Positions 1 to 9,900 of a stretch of DNA of 64,000 bases are shown one piece after another (positions within the stretch are counted from its first letter, which is position 1; each line of letters starts with the position of its first letter). The position numbers and the translations under genes were made by a program. The notes under the pieces are model-generated. The model was not told where the DNA came from and searched no databases. It saw only the letters and a list, made by a program, of their open reading frames with translations. Source of the stretch: Ophiostoma sp. CBS 140.51. Taxonomy: Eukaryota; Ascomycota; Sordariomycetes; Ophiostomatales; Ophiostomataceae. Location: NCBI GenBank assembly GCA_029298735.1, contig JANSLP010000175.1:1-64000 (forward strand), read 5' to 3'.

Positions 1-299
1 ACGCTTCAATTAAATGTGAATTTTTTTTTATAAAAAAAAATTTTCTACAACAAAATATGACAGTGATTTGAAATTCAACTCATCAAGATTTCGATTGAGA
101 TCGGAATTTATTCACTCACGTGAATAACATCAGATGAAGACATACAAAAAAACCAGGAAAAAGGGTGGCTTGAAATTCTTGTGACTTTCACTGTTCCCCC
201 GTCTTTTACTTCACATTTCGAAAGTTTTTTTCTTCCCACGATTCAATATCACCACCCATCGCATCCACCACTGCGAGACCACCACATCCACACTTCAAC
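1..299. other. AT-rich and pyrimidine-rich upstream region
   Basis: The first 60 bases are strongly AT-rich with runs of T and A. Bases 180-299 become C/T-rich, as is usual just upstream of fungal start codons. I see no gene here. It probably holds the promoter and leader of the Gag-like gene starting at 300. Confidence 0.5.
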
Positions 300-1577
300 A
301 TGGAGCAGTGGCATGGAGACGGGCCTAGTTTGCCTCTCTTACCAGCGATTCCGACGCAAAAAGAGTCGCCAGTGCCTATCCCGTCTGTTCCTTCGGGCCC
401 CCCTTCTTCGCAAAACTCTCCATCTCCAGCCATCCCTATGAAGATGGAACCCGATAGCGAAGACGACAAAGCCGACGTATTTGTTCGGCATAGGCAAGTT
501 CCTTTCGTTGTATCAATCAGCCTCAGGTGCGTATTAACCAACAGACCCCCGAGTGCGACCTCGATTTCGTCGTCGACCTCGTCGGGCGGGACGGCGTCCA
601 GTGACTCTGACGAGTCGTCCGACCAGACATCTAGCGACTCGAAAGAGAACCCGAAGAGACAATCCCGTGCATCCTCAGAAGAACCTGACTATTCTTCTGA
701 CAAAGACTCGTCCTCCGGCCGGTCATCCTCTGCCGCCTCGAATGTCCAACTGCCTCCATCGCCATCGGCCAACAGCGGTTCTGTCCCGCTCGTCACGCCC
801 CTCACCAACCTCGACTCGTTTGACAGTTGGGACGCCACACTCATGGCCAATCTGCGCTACCACGGTCTCGCGGGCTTTTTGGCCAGCGACGGCGATGGTG
901 CCGACGTCATTGAAACAAAACCGCCCTACCCGGAAAGTTTGGCGTACGCTCAATAGGATGAGCGCCGCAAGCTGGCCAAGGGTATCATCTGGTGCTCGGC
1001 GGAAGAAATCTTGTCCGCCCTCAAGCAGGCCAACAAGAAGAAGAAGAAGAAGAAGCTGGGGGCGCTCGCAAGCAGTCGGAAAAGGAAGCGAGCCAGCGCC
1101 GGGGAGAATGTCACAGAGTCGCAGACGGAGGGTGGGCGTGAGTCTACGACTCCGTCGTCTTCGATGACTACGACAGGCACAGCTGGCTCCCCTATCGGGG
1201 GGCTTGGGGCGCTCGAGATCCCCTACAACTACAAGATCAAGACTCCCCGCCACCACTACAACGCCGCCGTCGCGTACATGGCCCGCCGGGCGGCTCTGAC
1301 TGGCCACACGGCCATGTTGGTCCAGCAGCTGTGGACGGCCGACCGCAGCGCCTGCGACAGCTTGGCAGCATACCAGCACTTGTTGACAGACACACGCCGC
1401 CGCCTCTCAAGGTTGGGCGCCGACCCGGGCGACGACTTTGCCGTGTGGGTGGCATTGAGTGGGCTGAAGACGGCACACAGCCGGTGGCATGCCAAGCTCG
1501 TGGCACAGCGGGCGGCCGGGCAGCTGGACTGGGAGGAGTTGATGGCGGCGATGGCGGGGCGGGCGTGTAAAGAGTAG
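300..1577 (+). CDS. copia-type Gag-like protein with in-frame UAG
   Basis: The ATG at 300 opens a frame that stops at UAG 954-956 and continues in the same phase to 1577 (425 codons in all). The N-terminal half is acidic and Ser-rich. From about residue 178 comes a stretch like the Ty1/copia Gag fold (UBN2 type): F-SW--L---L--HGL--FL, then after the stop DERRKLAKGIIWCSAEEIL. There follow seven lysines and an RKRKR patch, which could be a nuclear signal. The C-terminal part (AYQHLL...LSRLGADPGDDFAVWVALSGL) resembles the distal Gag region. No zinc knuckle, protease, integrase or reverse transcriptase follows, so this is Gag alone: either a degenerate element or a domesticated copy. A possible GC-AG intron of 51 nt (494-544) would keep the frame. 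The UAG would become Trp after A-to-I editing; a nonsense mutation is the alternative. The Gag assignment comes from memory of motif spacing. Confidence 0.6.
494..544 (+). other. possible GC-AG intron
   Basis: The sequence AG|GCAAGT at 492-499 is a strong match to the GC-type donor. It is followed by ATTAAC as branch site and CAACAG as acceptor ending at 544. The segment is 51 nt, a multiple of three, with no stop, so the frame is kept whether or not it is spliced. The peptide it encodes is unlike its Ser/Pro-rich flanks, which favours splicing. Confidence 0.4.
947..964 (+). other. stop-codon hairpin in the Gag-like gene
   Basis: A perfect 6-bp stem, CGCTCA (947-952) with TGAGCG (959-964), encloses the 6-nt loop ATAGGA. 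The in-frame stop UAG is 954-956. Its A (955) is unpaired, preceded by U and followed by G. This is the preferred context of fungal A-to-I mRNA editing. The structure was found by eye and not by folding software. Confidence 0.6.
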
Positions 1578-1707
1578 ACCGCCGAGAGACCGCCGAGAGG
1601 CGGTCCATGTCGAGGAGGTGTGCTGGAAGAAAGGGAGAAATGCGCTGTTATGTATATTTAGAAATATAAAATAAGCTCGCTATGCCAAACGCCAAAAAAG
1701 TCTAAAT

Positions 1708-2736
1708 CTATGAGTCGTCTTCCGTCTGTCCTCGTAACAACAGCTCCTCTGCGTCGGAGAGCATCCTCGTGACAGTCGCCTGGTCGGCCACGTCAATTTC
1801 TGGATCCCGCAGGCCGAGCTGGAGAGCCAAAGCGGACGCCCATTTCGCAGCAAACGGTGCCGGCCGGAGATCCCAGGCGGCAGGAACGCTTCCATGGAAG
1901 CAAAGACGGGCCTCGTCGGCGACGCAGGCGACGCCTTTGCCGGAGAGGCCACAGGGGACGAAGCGCGTCCACGGGTTCACACTCTCGTCCGAGCCCGAGC
2001 CAACGGCAGCTGACGAGGCTGAGGACGACGGCGTCGACAGCGAGGCGTCAGCCGAGGACCCAGATTGGCCCCATGTCACCGGCGTGTCCAGATTGACCGC
2101 CACGCCCAATGCACTAATGTTCCTCCTTAAGTGCACACCTAAAGCGGCGATCTTCCTCTCTTCTGGTTCAGTGTCTCCTTTCTTTGGCGACTTCACCCAC
2201 AGGCCCGGGTCTTCTGTTGTGTATGCATCCAGTCCGAACCGCCGCTTCAGCGCCGTGGCTGTTGTCGTTTCCAACAGCCGGCTATAGGCGCGGACCGTCA
2301 GGGGCTCGGCGAACAATGAGGACTTGAGGTCGAGGATGGGCCACAGGACGGCCTGGCCGGGACCGTGGTAGGTTGTGAGTCCGCCGCGGAGGGTTGGGAT
2401 GAGGGCGGGGGTGTAGGTAGTGCCGTCGACTGTGAGAGGGGCTGTCAATCGGTCTCGTTCTGTGGCAGAGAGCTGCTCTTCTGATTGCCGCCGGCCTAAA
2501 GTGTAGGTCGGCTGGGGCGTAAAAGCGATGACGGTCGGCGGTGGCGGTTGGACAAGGAGGGAGAGGAGGGTGGATGAACTGGAGGAGGACTTGTCGGAGT
2601 TCGAGTCAGTCGGCGCATGTCGTCTTCTTGCCTCGCTCTCTTTGGCATGGAGAAACTGCCGGCGGACGAGCTCCTGAACGGCGGCGGCGAGGCGATAGGA
2701 CGGCAGCGGCGGTAGTTGGACGAGACGGAGGCGCAT
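1708..2736 (-). CDS. LIP2: octanoyl-[acyl carrier protein]:protein N-octanoyltransferase, mitochondrial
   Basis: LipB/LIP2 family enzyme, which moves the octanoyl group from mitochondrial acyl carrier protein to lipoyl domains such as those of pyruvate and 2-oxoglutarate dehydrogenases and the glycine cleavage H protein. The 342-residue protein carries the substrate-site motif RGGLTTYHGPGQ near residue 115, the conserved Lys in RKIAALGV near residue 196, and the catalytic Cys in PCGLSGKGV near residue 260. The first ATG in frame is at 2736; the frame is open for 12 more codons upstream but has no ATG there. It is somewhat longer than bacterial LipB because of Ser/Thr-rich inserts near residues 30-55 and 215-245. 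No intron is seen. The window also holds KGD1, whose complex needs lipoyl groups, but the two genes are 42 kb apart. Confidence 0.9.
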   Translation of the reverse strand: MRLRLVQLPPLPSYRLAAAVQELVRRQFLHAKESEARRRHAPTDSNSDKSSSSSSTLLSLLVQPPPPTVIAFTPQPTYTLGRRQSEEQLSATERDRLTAPLTVDGTTYTPALIPTLRGGLTTYHGPGQAVLWPILDLKSSLFAEPLTVRAYSRLLETTTATALKRRFGLDAYTTEDPGLWVKSPKKGDTEPEERKIAALGVHLRRNISALGVAVNLDTPVTWGQSGSSADASLSTPSSSASSAAVGSGSDESVNPWTRFVPCGLSGKGVACVADEARLCFHGSVPAAWDLRPAPFAAKWASALALQLGLRDPEIDVADQATVTRMLSDAEELLLRGQTEDDS

Positions 2737-3560
2737 GTTGGCGGTTGGGGACAGACGGCCGTAGGTCGTCAAGGTTGACCATATGTCAAGGTTTGGAGGG
2801 TCAAGTTGACCAGAGGCCGGAAGTGGTTATCGTCCAGGTGTCACGAACGGAAAGTTAGTCGGAGCGCTGGAATTCGCAAACGACGTAATCTTTCTGCAGC
2901 GCGTTGGGAAAGCGCGTATTACAGGGCTAATTTCACCAATCAGGCGGCTTGTATCGGCACGACCTGTCAAGCTACAGTGCTAGTGGAGCGCACGCATTCT
3001 CACACGGTACACAATGTTGTGTTTACTGTTCTTCACGGAGATCGAGTCAAGACCAAATCAAGTAAAGGTCAAATCAAAACAAAAGTCCATTATCTATCTA
3101 AAGGAGTGTGATCCATCCAGTGTAGAGTATCATAATCGTTATCATATCTAAAAGTAGAGGCGGCCACTGTGGCCAGTGTGTTGTTGTGTTTTTTTTATCC
3201 ATCATAGAAATGGCGTGTACTATTTCAAATCCAAGTCCATCCGTCATATTTCCACCCATCCAAATGTCCCCGATTAACCTTGTGTTGTTGGGAGGTGTGT
3301 TGTTGTGTCGAGTTGTTGTTGCTGAAAAAGAAACGCCGAAAATGTAGTCCCAAAAAGGAGGAAGAAATCAAAAACAAAAAATTAAGTAAACAGGCAGAAA
3401 CGGAAAGAACATAGTGAAAAGGTGTGAAAAGAGGGGGCAGATGAAACATATCTTTCCAGTTAGGATATGTCCATCGCCAACGAAGAGTAGAAAAGGGGTG
3501 ATAAGGACTGTCCTCAATCACAACGAATGAAAAAGAATGGGCACTACACAAGCGTTTTGC
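2737..3560. other. intergenic: LIP2 promoter and 3' region of the repeat protein
   Basis: This stretch separates two minus-strand genes. The part near 2740-2950 should carry the LIP2 promoter and the part near 3300-3560 the 3' untranslated region of the long repeat protein. It is AT-rich from about 3050 to 3480. I see no convincing gene. Confidence 0.4.
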
Positions 3561-4568
3561 TTATGCCTTCTCGCCCTGCTTGAGGACATCCGCGGCCACG
3601 GCCACGCTGTCGGCCAGCTTGTAGTCCTGCAGCTGAACACCGCTGCCGAGGCTGGCACCCTTGCCAACGGTGACACCGCTCAGGTCGGTGCCCGTGTAGG
3701 AGCCACCGTCGGTGATGCTGGCGTTCTGGATGTAGCCCCAGCCGGAGACAGAGACGTTGCTGAGGAGAGCGGCCTGGGCAAAGACACCGTAGCCCGTAAC
3801 GTTGACGAGCTCGGCGCCCTGGACACCAACATCGTACAGGGTAGAGTCGGAGACGGTGACGTTCTGCAGGAGAGCAATCTGGACGTACGAGTCCGTGACG
3901 GAGCCGCCGGTGAAGCGGACACCGCTCAGGACGGAACCGCCCTTGACAGTGGCATCAACCAGCACAGAGTCGGTAATGTTGGAGTCGACGATAGTGACGC
4001 CGACCAGCAGACAGTCAGCCACAGCTGTGGCCTGGACGGTCTGGCCGACAATGACGCAAGCAGTCGAGGTGAAGCAGGCACAAGCAGTCGTAGTCGTGGG
4101 GGAGCCGCCGCCACCGCCCGAGCCACCACCACCACCAGAACCACCACCACCACCAGAACCACCTCCGCCGACAGCAGTCGTGGTAGCACCGCCGCCGGAA
4201 CCACCACCACCACCACCGCCACCACCGGAGCCGCCGCCAACAGCCGTAGTAGTAGCAGTACCACCGCCACCACCACCGCCACCACCGCCGCCAGAGCCGC
4301 CACCGCCGGAGCCACCGCCAACAGCCGTAGTAGTAGCAGTACCACCGCCACCACCGCCACCACCGCCGCCGCCAGAGCCGCCACCGCCGGAGCCACCGCC
4401 GACAACGGTAGTCGTAGCGGTACCACCGCCGCCGCCGCCGCGACCGTTGCCGTTGCCATTGCCATTGCCATTACCGTTGCCATTACCGTTGCCATTGCCG
4501 TTTCCATTACCGTTACCGTTACCACCACTGCCGGAGCCACCGCCGCCGACGACCGTAGTAGTGTAGGA

Positions 4569-4601
<33 letters not shown>

Positions 4602-6986
4602 GCTGCCGCCTCCACCGCCGCCGCCAATCACAGTCGTGGTGTACGAGCCACCACCACCACCGCCGCCGCCTCCACCGCCGCCGCCACCGTAGGTAATGGT
4701 CGTGGTGTAGGTATGGCCGCCCGAGGTGTAGGTAGACGTGATGCAGCTCTCTGTGACAGTGCTGGTCTTGTAGATGGTCGTGTAGGTCTTGCCACCCGAA
4801 GTGTACGTCTTGGTGGTACACTCGTGGCAGGGGATGGTGAGGGTGGTAGTGTGGGTCTCAGTGTAGGTCTTGCCGCCCGACGTGAAAGTGGTGGTGTCGC
4901 AGCTGACAGTCGTCTCGACAGTCTGGACGTCCGTGACGGTCGTGACAAACGTGTGGCCGCCCGAGGTAATGGTCTTGGTGGCACAGTTGTGGCAGGTCAC
5001 AGTGATGTCGGTAGTTCTGGTCGTGGTGAAGGTCTCTGTGGTGGAGGAGCCGCCGGAAACAAAAGTGGAAGTGCCCGTGACGGTGACCACGCTGCTGGAG
5101 ACGACGCCGCTACCGGAGCCGGAGACAGAGCCGGAGATAGAGGCGGAGCCCGAGGCGGAGCCCGAGGCGGAGCCCGAGGCAGAGGCAGAGTTGGAAGCAG
5201 AGCCTGAGGCAGAGGCAGAGTTGGAAGCAGAGCCCGAGCCAGAGGCCGAACCGCTGGCAGAGCCACTGACGGAAGCAGAGCCACTGACGGAAGCAGAGCC
5301 ACTGACGGAAGCAGAGCCACTGACAGAAGCAGAGCTGCTGCCCGAGACCGACGAGCCAGATGCGGACGCCGAGCCGGAGACCGAAGCCGAGCCGGAGACC
5401 GAAGCCGACGAGGCAGAAGAGACGGAGGATGCAGAAGATGCGGACGATGCAGAGGAGCCAGAGACGGAAGAGGCCGAGCTAGCAGAGGAAGCCGACGAAG
5501 CAGACGAGGCCGACGAAACAGAAGAGCCCGATGCAGACGACGCAGAGCTCGAACCAGATGCAGAGGCCGAGTTGGAGGCCGAGATGGAGCCAGAGGCAGA
5601 GATGGACGAAGAGCCCGAGGCCGAAGCAGAGTTCGAGACCGAGGCCGAGACGGACGAGGAGCCAGAGCTGGCGGAGACGGAAGCACTGCCCGAGCTAGCG
5701 GACACTGAAGACGAGCCCGAAGCAGATGCAGAGGCGGAGCCAGAGATAGAGCCGGAGGCCGAGCTCGAGGCAGAGGCAGAGCCAGACACGGACGAAGCCG
5801 AAGAGGCAGAGGAAGCAGAGCTACCCGAGACGGAAGAGGCCGAGCTAGCAGAGCTTGCGGAGGAGCCCGAGACGGACGATGCTGAGCTGGCAGAAGAAGC
5901 AGACGATGCCGACGAAGCGGACGATACCGATGCGGAGGAAGAGCCGGAGGCAGAGGCCGAGGCAGAGACAGAGCCTGAGACAGAGCCCGAAGCGGAGCTT
6001 GATGCGGAGACGGAGGAGGCCGACGAAGCGGATGAGGCCGACGAGGCTGACGAGGCGGATGAGGCTGACGAGCCAGATGCCGACACCGATGCCGATGCCG
6101 AAACCGATGAGGCGCTGCTCAAGCTAGAGGCCGAAGAGGCCGAGGCCGAAGCCGAAGAAGCGGAGGCCGACACAGACGCAGACGAAATGTCGGAAGAGAA
6201 AATGCTCGAGGAAGAGCTGGCAGGACCGACAACGCTGCTGCCGCTGGCACTGCTGGAGCCAGAAGCTGAAGCAGAAGCGGAAACAGAAGCGGAAGCAGAC
6301 GAAGCAGAGACGGAAGAGGCGGAAGCCGAAGAGGCGGAAATAGAAGAAGAGCCAGCTGATGCTGAGACGGAAGCGGAGGCAGAGGCCGAAGAAGAGCCAG
6401 CCGAAACAGAGCTAGCAGACGAGGCAGAGGCGCTGCTGGCCGAAGACTCTGAAGAGATGACGGAGGAGATGGCGCTCGAGATCGAGGAAGCCACGCTCGA
6501 TGCCGAGCTCGATGCCACAGAGGCAGAGCTGGCGGAGGAGGCAGAGGCTGAAGCAGAGGAAGAAGCTGCGGCGGAAGAAGAAGAAACAGCAGCGACGGAG
6601 GACGAGGACGCTGCGACCGATGCAGAAGATGATGCTGCAGATACGGACGAGGAAGCAGCGACGGACGAAGAAGAAGCTGCAACAGAGGCAGAAGAGGAAG
6701 CTGCGACCGAGGATGAAGAACCGGCGGCAGGTGCAGACGAAGACGAGGAGGCACCAATAACAGCCGACGAAGACGAGGCAGAGGCCGAGACGATCACGAC
6801 GACCGAAGATGAAGACGATGCGGGAGGCGGCACCACAACACTGGAGCTCGACTTGTCGGAGCAGGACTCACTGGAGACGCTAACGATGACGCCGCGCTTT
6901 TCTTCTTCGGCGTATTCATAGGAGCCGACCGGACTGGCAATGGCCAGAGCGGCCGAGCCGATTGCGAGGACGGCGGACCAACGCAT
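3561..6986 (-). CDS. secreted Ser/Ala- and Gly-repeat wall or adhesin-like protein
   Basis: The protein has 1141 residues from the ATG at 6986, which begins a good signal peptide (MRWSAVLAIGSAALAIAS). Residues about 30-640 are almost only Ser, Ala, Val and Gly in short SAS/SVS units. Residues about 640-765 hold four Thr-rich units, each with one or two Cys (TCHNC, SCDTTT, PCHEC, SCITST) followed by TSGGxTxT. Residues about 765-967 are long Gly runs broken by TTTV/TTTA clusters and one Gly-Asn stretch (about 819-847). The last 175 residues change character: short hydrophobic units such as V-DSNITDSVLVDATVKGG recur every few residues, like a right-handed beta-helix. I see no C-terminal hydrophobic GPI signal. 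Such composition fits a cell-surface or extracellular O-glycosylated protein; the precise role is unknown. The single long frame without introns is supported by the coherent ends. Confidence 0.75.
3690..4080 (-). other. predicted beta-helix-like C-terminal module of the repeat protein
   Basis: In this part of the secreted repeat protein the residues follow a loose five- to six-residue period with alternating small hydrophobic and polar positions (VSDSTL, VTGYGVF, VSVSGWGY, ITDGGSY). This is the look of pentapeptide-like or left/right-handed beta-helix folds. It is the only non-low-complexity part of the protein besides the Cys units. Confidence 0.4.
4085..6890 (-). repeat. low-complexity coding repeats (Gly runs, GN repeat, Ser/Ala repeats)
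   Basis: The DNA is built of short in-frame units: CCACCG-type triplets on the plus strand from 4090 to 4690, an alternating Gly-Asn unit from about 4445 to 4530, and degenerate GAGGCAGAG-type units from 5090 to 6760. Because of the codon choice, the opposite strand is also open for hundreds of codons. Length changes by slippage are to be expected between strains. Confidence 0.85.
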
Positions 6987-9900
6987 GTTGGTGAGGGGGG
7001 GATGAAGCAAGGGTGTTTATGTGAACGAGTGTCGAAGAGCGAAGATGAAACGAATGTTTATGGGAAAGGTGATAAACGAAGGTGGAAGCGGGAAGAGATG
7101 TGCCTCTTTCCGGTCACTTCAGAAGGGGGAAGGAGAAGGAGGAAAGGTGAACGAATGATGGTGAGAATGGAGAGGAGAGGAGAAGGAGAGAAGGGAAGAC
7201 GATGCAAGAGGATGCAGGTCAAGCAACTCTTATACCTCAAGAGGTATCAGAGAATATTATGGGTATGAGGGTGTGTGGTACGGCCATGATGAGAGTAACA
7301 GACTGGATCTAAAAAAAGATAGAGAGTCAAGGTACGGGAAGTGAACATGGAGGGCTGCAAGTGAGTGGTGTGGAGGAGGGTGAGTGAGGTGGTGGTTGTG
7401 GAGGCTGGAAAGAGGGTGTTGGTGTGCATCGTGCAGAGTATTGGGTCGGGACAAGCGTGGAGGACTAGTCGGCTGGGCTGGATGTTGCCGTATTTGTTGA
7501 AAAGAAAGGAAATAAAATAAAATAACTTATAAAACACAAAAAAAGAAAAAAAAAGAAGAGGCAGGCCATGCACGACAACCAGGATGGTGGTCGTTTCTCT
7601 CCCCACTTACATGCAAAATCCACACGCTAAGACTAACACACGTCAAAATCCACTCTTTTCTTTTTCTTTTTACCTCTGCATGGAACTCAGCTCCTTACTT
7701 GCCTCGTTTATTTTCCACAGTTCCCAGTGGTTTCGGTGAGTTTGATTTTTTTAGAGGGAGTGTGTATGTGTACTTCGTACAGTGTCTGGTCTGATATTGA
7801 TTCCTTTTTCTGCGTATGCTCGATCCCGCCTTTGATTTTGATTTTCCCTGGACACGGGATCTGTCCCACTTCGTACAGGCAGAGGTCGAAAGAGAAGGCT
7901 GGCTGAGAGACGAACCAGCACGATGAACTACAGAAAGACCATACTGTAGACAAACAATGTGGAGGGGACAGAAAGAAAGAAAAGTCTGTCTGTGGATGGT
8001 TGGCTGGGGATAGCGAGGTGTCGACGCCTCCAAAACGGCTGTCTACTTTGTGGTGGCTTTCTTGTCTCTGGTCTCGTCAGTAGTGACCTTGCAGACGGCC
8101 ATGGCCGTGGAGGAGAAGAAGATGAGAGGGCTTGGGGCGCCTCGTCCGAAAAGAAGCCGACCATACATCAAGGATACACAACATACACAGCGCTCGATGG
8201 CGCTCGATGAGTCTCGTATCGAGGAGGCGATGTTGCCAGACGAGGGGCAGGTTCATAAAAATAAAAGAAGGCTGCAAAATGCGAGCCATGGGTGTCGGGG
8301 AGGGCATCAGGAGGTCATCGTGAGGGCTGGGCTGAGAAAGGTCCGACCTCGAACGAGAGCACAAAAATTCAAAAAAGTACCAAAAATACTGGAAACACCA
8401 ACCGCAACGTACAGTGATGTCTCTGTGGATGGTCGCCCCGGCCACTGGGCCACTGGGCCACTGCCAAGAGAGTGGATGTGCGTGGATGTAGGCAAGTGGA
8501 TGCGAGGGGTGATGGTGGGGGTTGAGAAAAGATACAAAGTAAACAGACTGAAATATTTATGAGTGGTATTCGTTCACGGTTGTGACCAGGCAGCGACAGC
8601 AGTGTTATGAACTGCTGGATGTCAAGCGTGGTGAACAACCATAAAAGTGAGGTTAAATTGCAGGGGATGAAGCCACGAGAGGCCAGGCCAACAGACCAGA
8701 CCAGGAGAACAGACGAAACATAGCAAAACAGCACTTCTTCTCTGGCCTCGACAACACAGCATCGGGCCTCCAGCCGTGACCGTCATATCGTTCTCCGAAG
8801 GCCTGGCAACAGTTACCTCAGTGGTGTCCATCAATGACCATCATTGACCAGTCAGTCATTGACAGCCATCATTTTTCGAGACAGGCCATGGTGGTGGACG
8901 ATCACTTGGGCCAGACCGTCTGCCCAGGTAGCTGTTGTACGAGAAAGTTTGTAGGTGCGTGCGAGAAAAGAAAAAACAACAAAAAAACACCTCCCCTGTC
9001 CTTGCCCTGTTCATCACTGACCAGGTTGCTCGGCTGTGGCCGCGGATGGGCAAGAGACGAGGCTGGTCAAGGGCAAGGTAGCTCTACCCAAAGTTACCAG
9101 CTACCAGGTTAATGCTGCAGATCAAAAGAAAGTCAGAACGTCAGTACGGGCCTGGAAACCAACGGGCCCATCCTTTTTTTCCACGGCCGCCGTCCCCGTC
9201 CGTCCACGTCGAATGTCGAAGATCCAAAGTGCAGAGAAAGAGTGCAGAAAGAGTGGAGAAACCTCGTATCAATCAGGACCACCACTCTGGATATCCACAC
9301 TGACAACAGTGAATGGCGTCTTTTTTGGTGCATCCTACAGAACACTATCTGCACCCGCGATCCAGCTTCCCTGTTTTCGCGGATGTCTAGGCCTTCACAC
9401 ACATTACCCGAAGACCTGACTGTAAGTCGTCTCCGGCTGAGTGGGCTGTGCAAAAAGGCACCATCGTCCATCGTCCGACGCTCTTCCGATGGACAGTGTG
9501 GGCCGTCGACAAACACCTCACAACTTACAGACAGCTTTCTGACCAACCGTCGTCGAGGGGCTGGTGAATGCCGAAACGGAGAATTGACTGGTAGCGGTGG
9601 ACGGATTATTGTGGTGGCCGTGCTGGCCGTGAACTAGTCAAGGGCATCGACATGATTGTGTAAGACATATCAAATGTGATACAGCCGATTTCTCTCTTAT
9701 TCTTTACTTAAAGTCCTTGTACATTTATACCTTTAAAAAGTTGAGTAGATCACTTCCTAAACGGTAATTACTGTTCTGTGAAGGTCATCCGGAGTACAGC
9801 CTCCGTCTCAACTTTGTTCGTCGATAGATGGGAGCACAGCAGATGTCAACCACTCCTTGATTTTTGAGGGTCTTCGACACGAACAGTGCAAAAGTCAATT

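Noticed and set aside
954..956. Repeat-induced point mutation as cause of the Gag-like gene's stop
   Set aside because: CAG to TAG is a RIP-type change, but RIP would leave many such changes and AT-rich DNA; this gene has one stop and a GC-rich frame.
3537..5207. 556-codon plus-strand open frame, Ala/Thr-rich
   Set aside because: Antisense shadow of Gly/Thr repeats and the C-terminal module of the same minus-strand gene.
4870..6921. 683-codon plus-strand open frame, Glu/Ala-rich
   Set aside because: It is the mirror of Ser/Ala codons of the secreted repeat protein, with no ATG-started domain, signal or motif; the minus-strand frame has a signal peptide and coherent modules.
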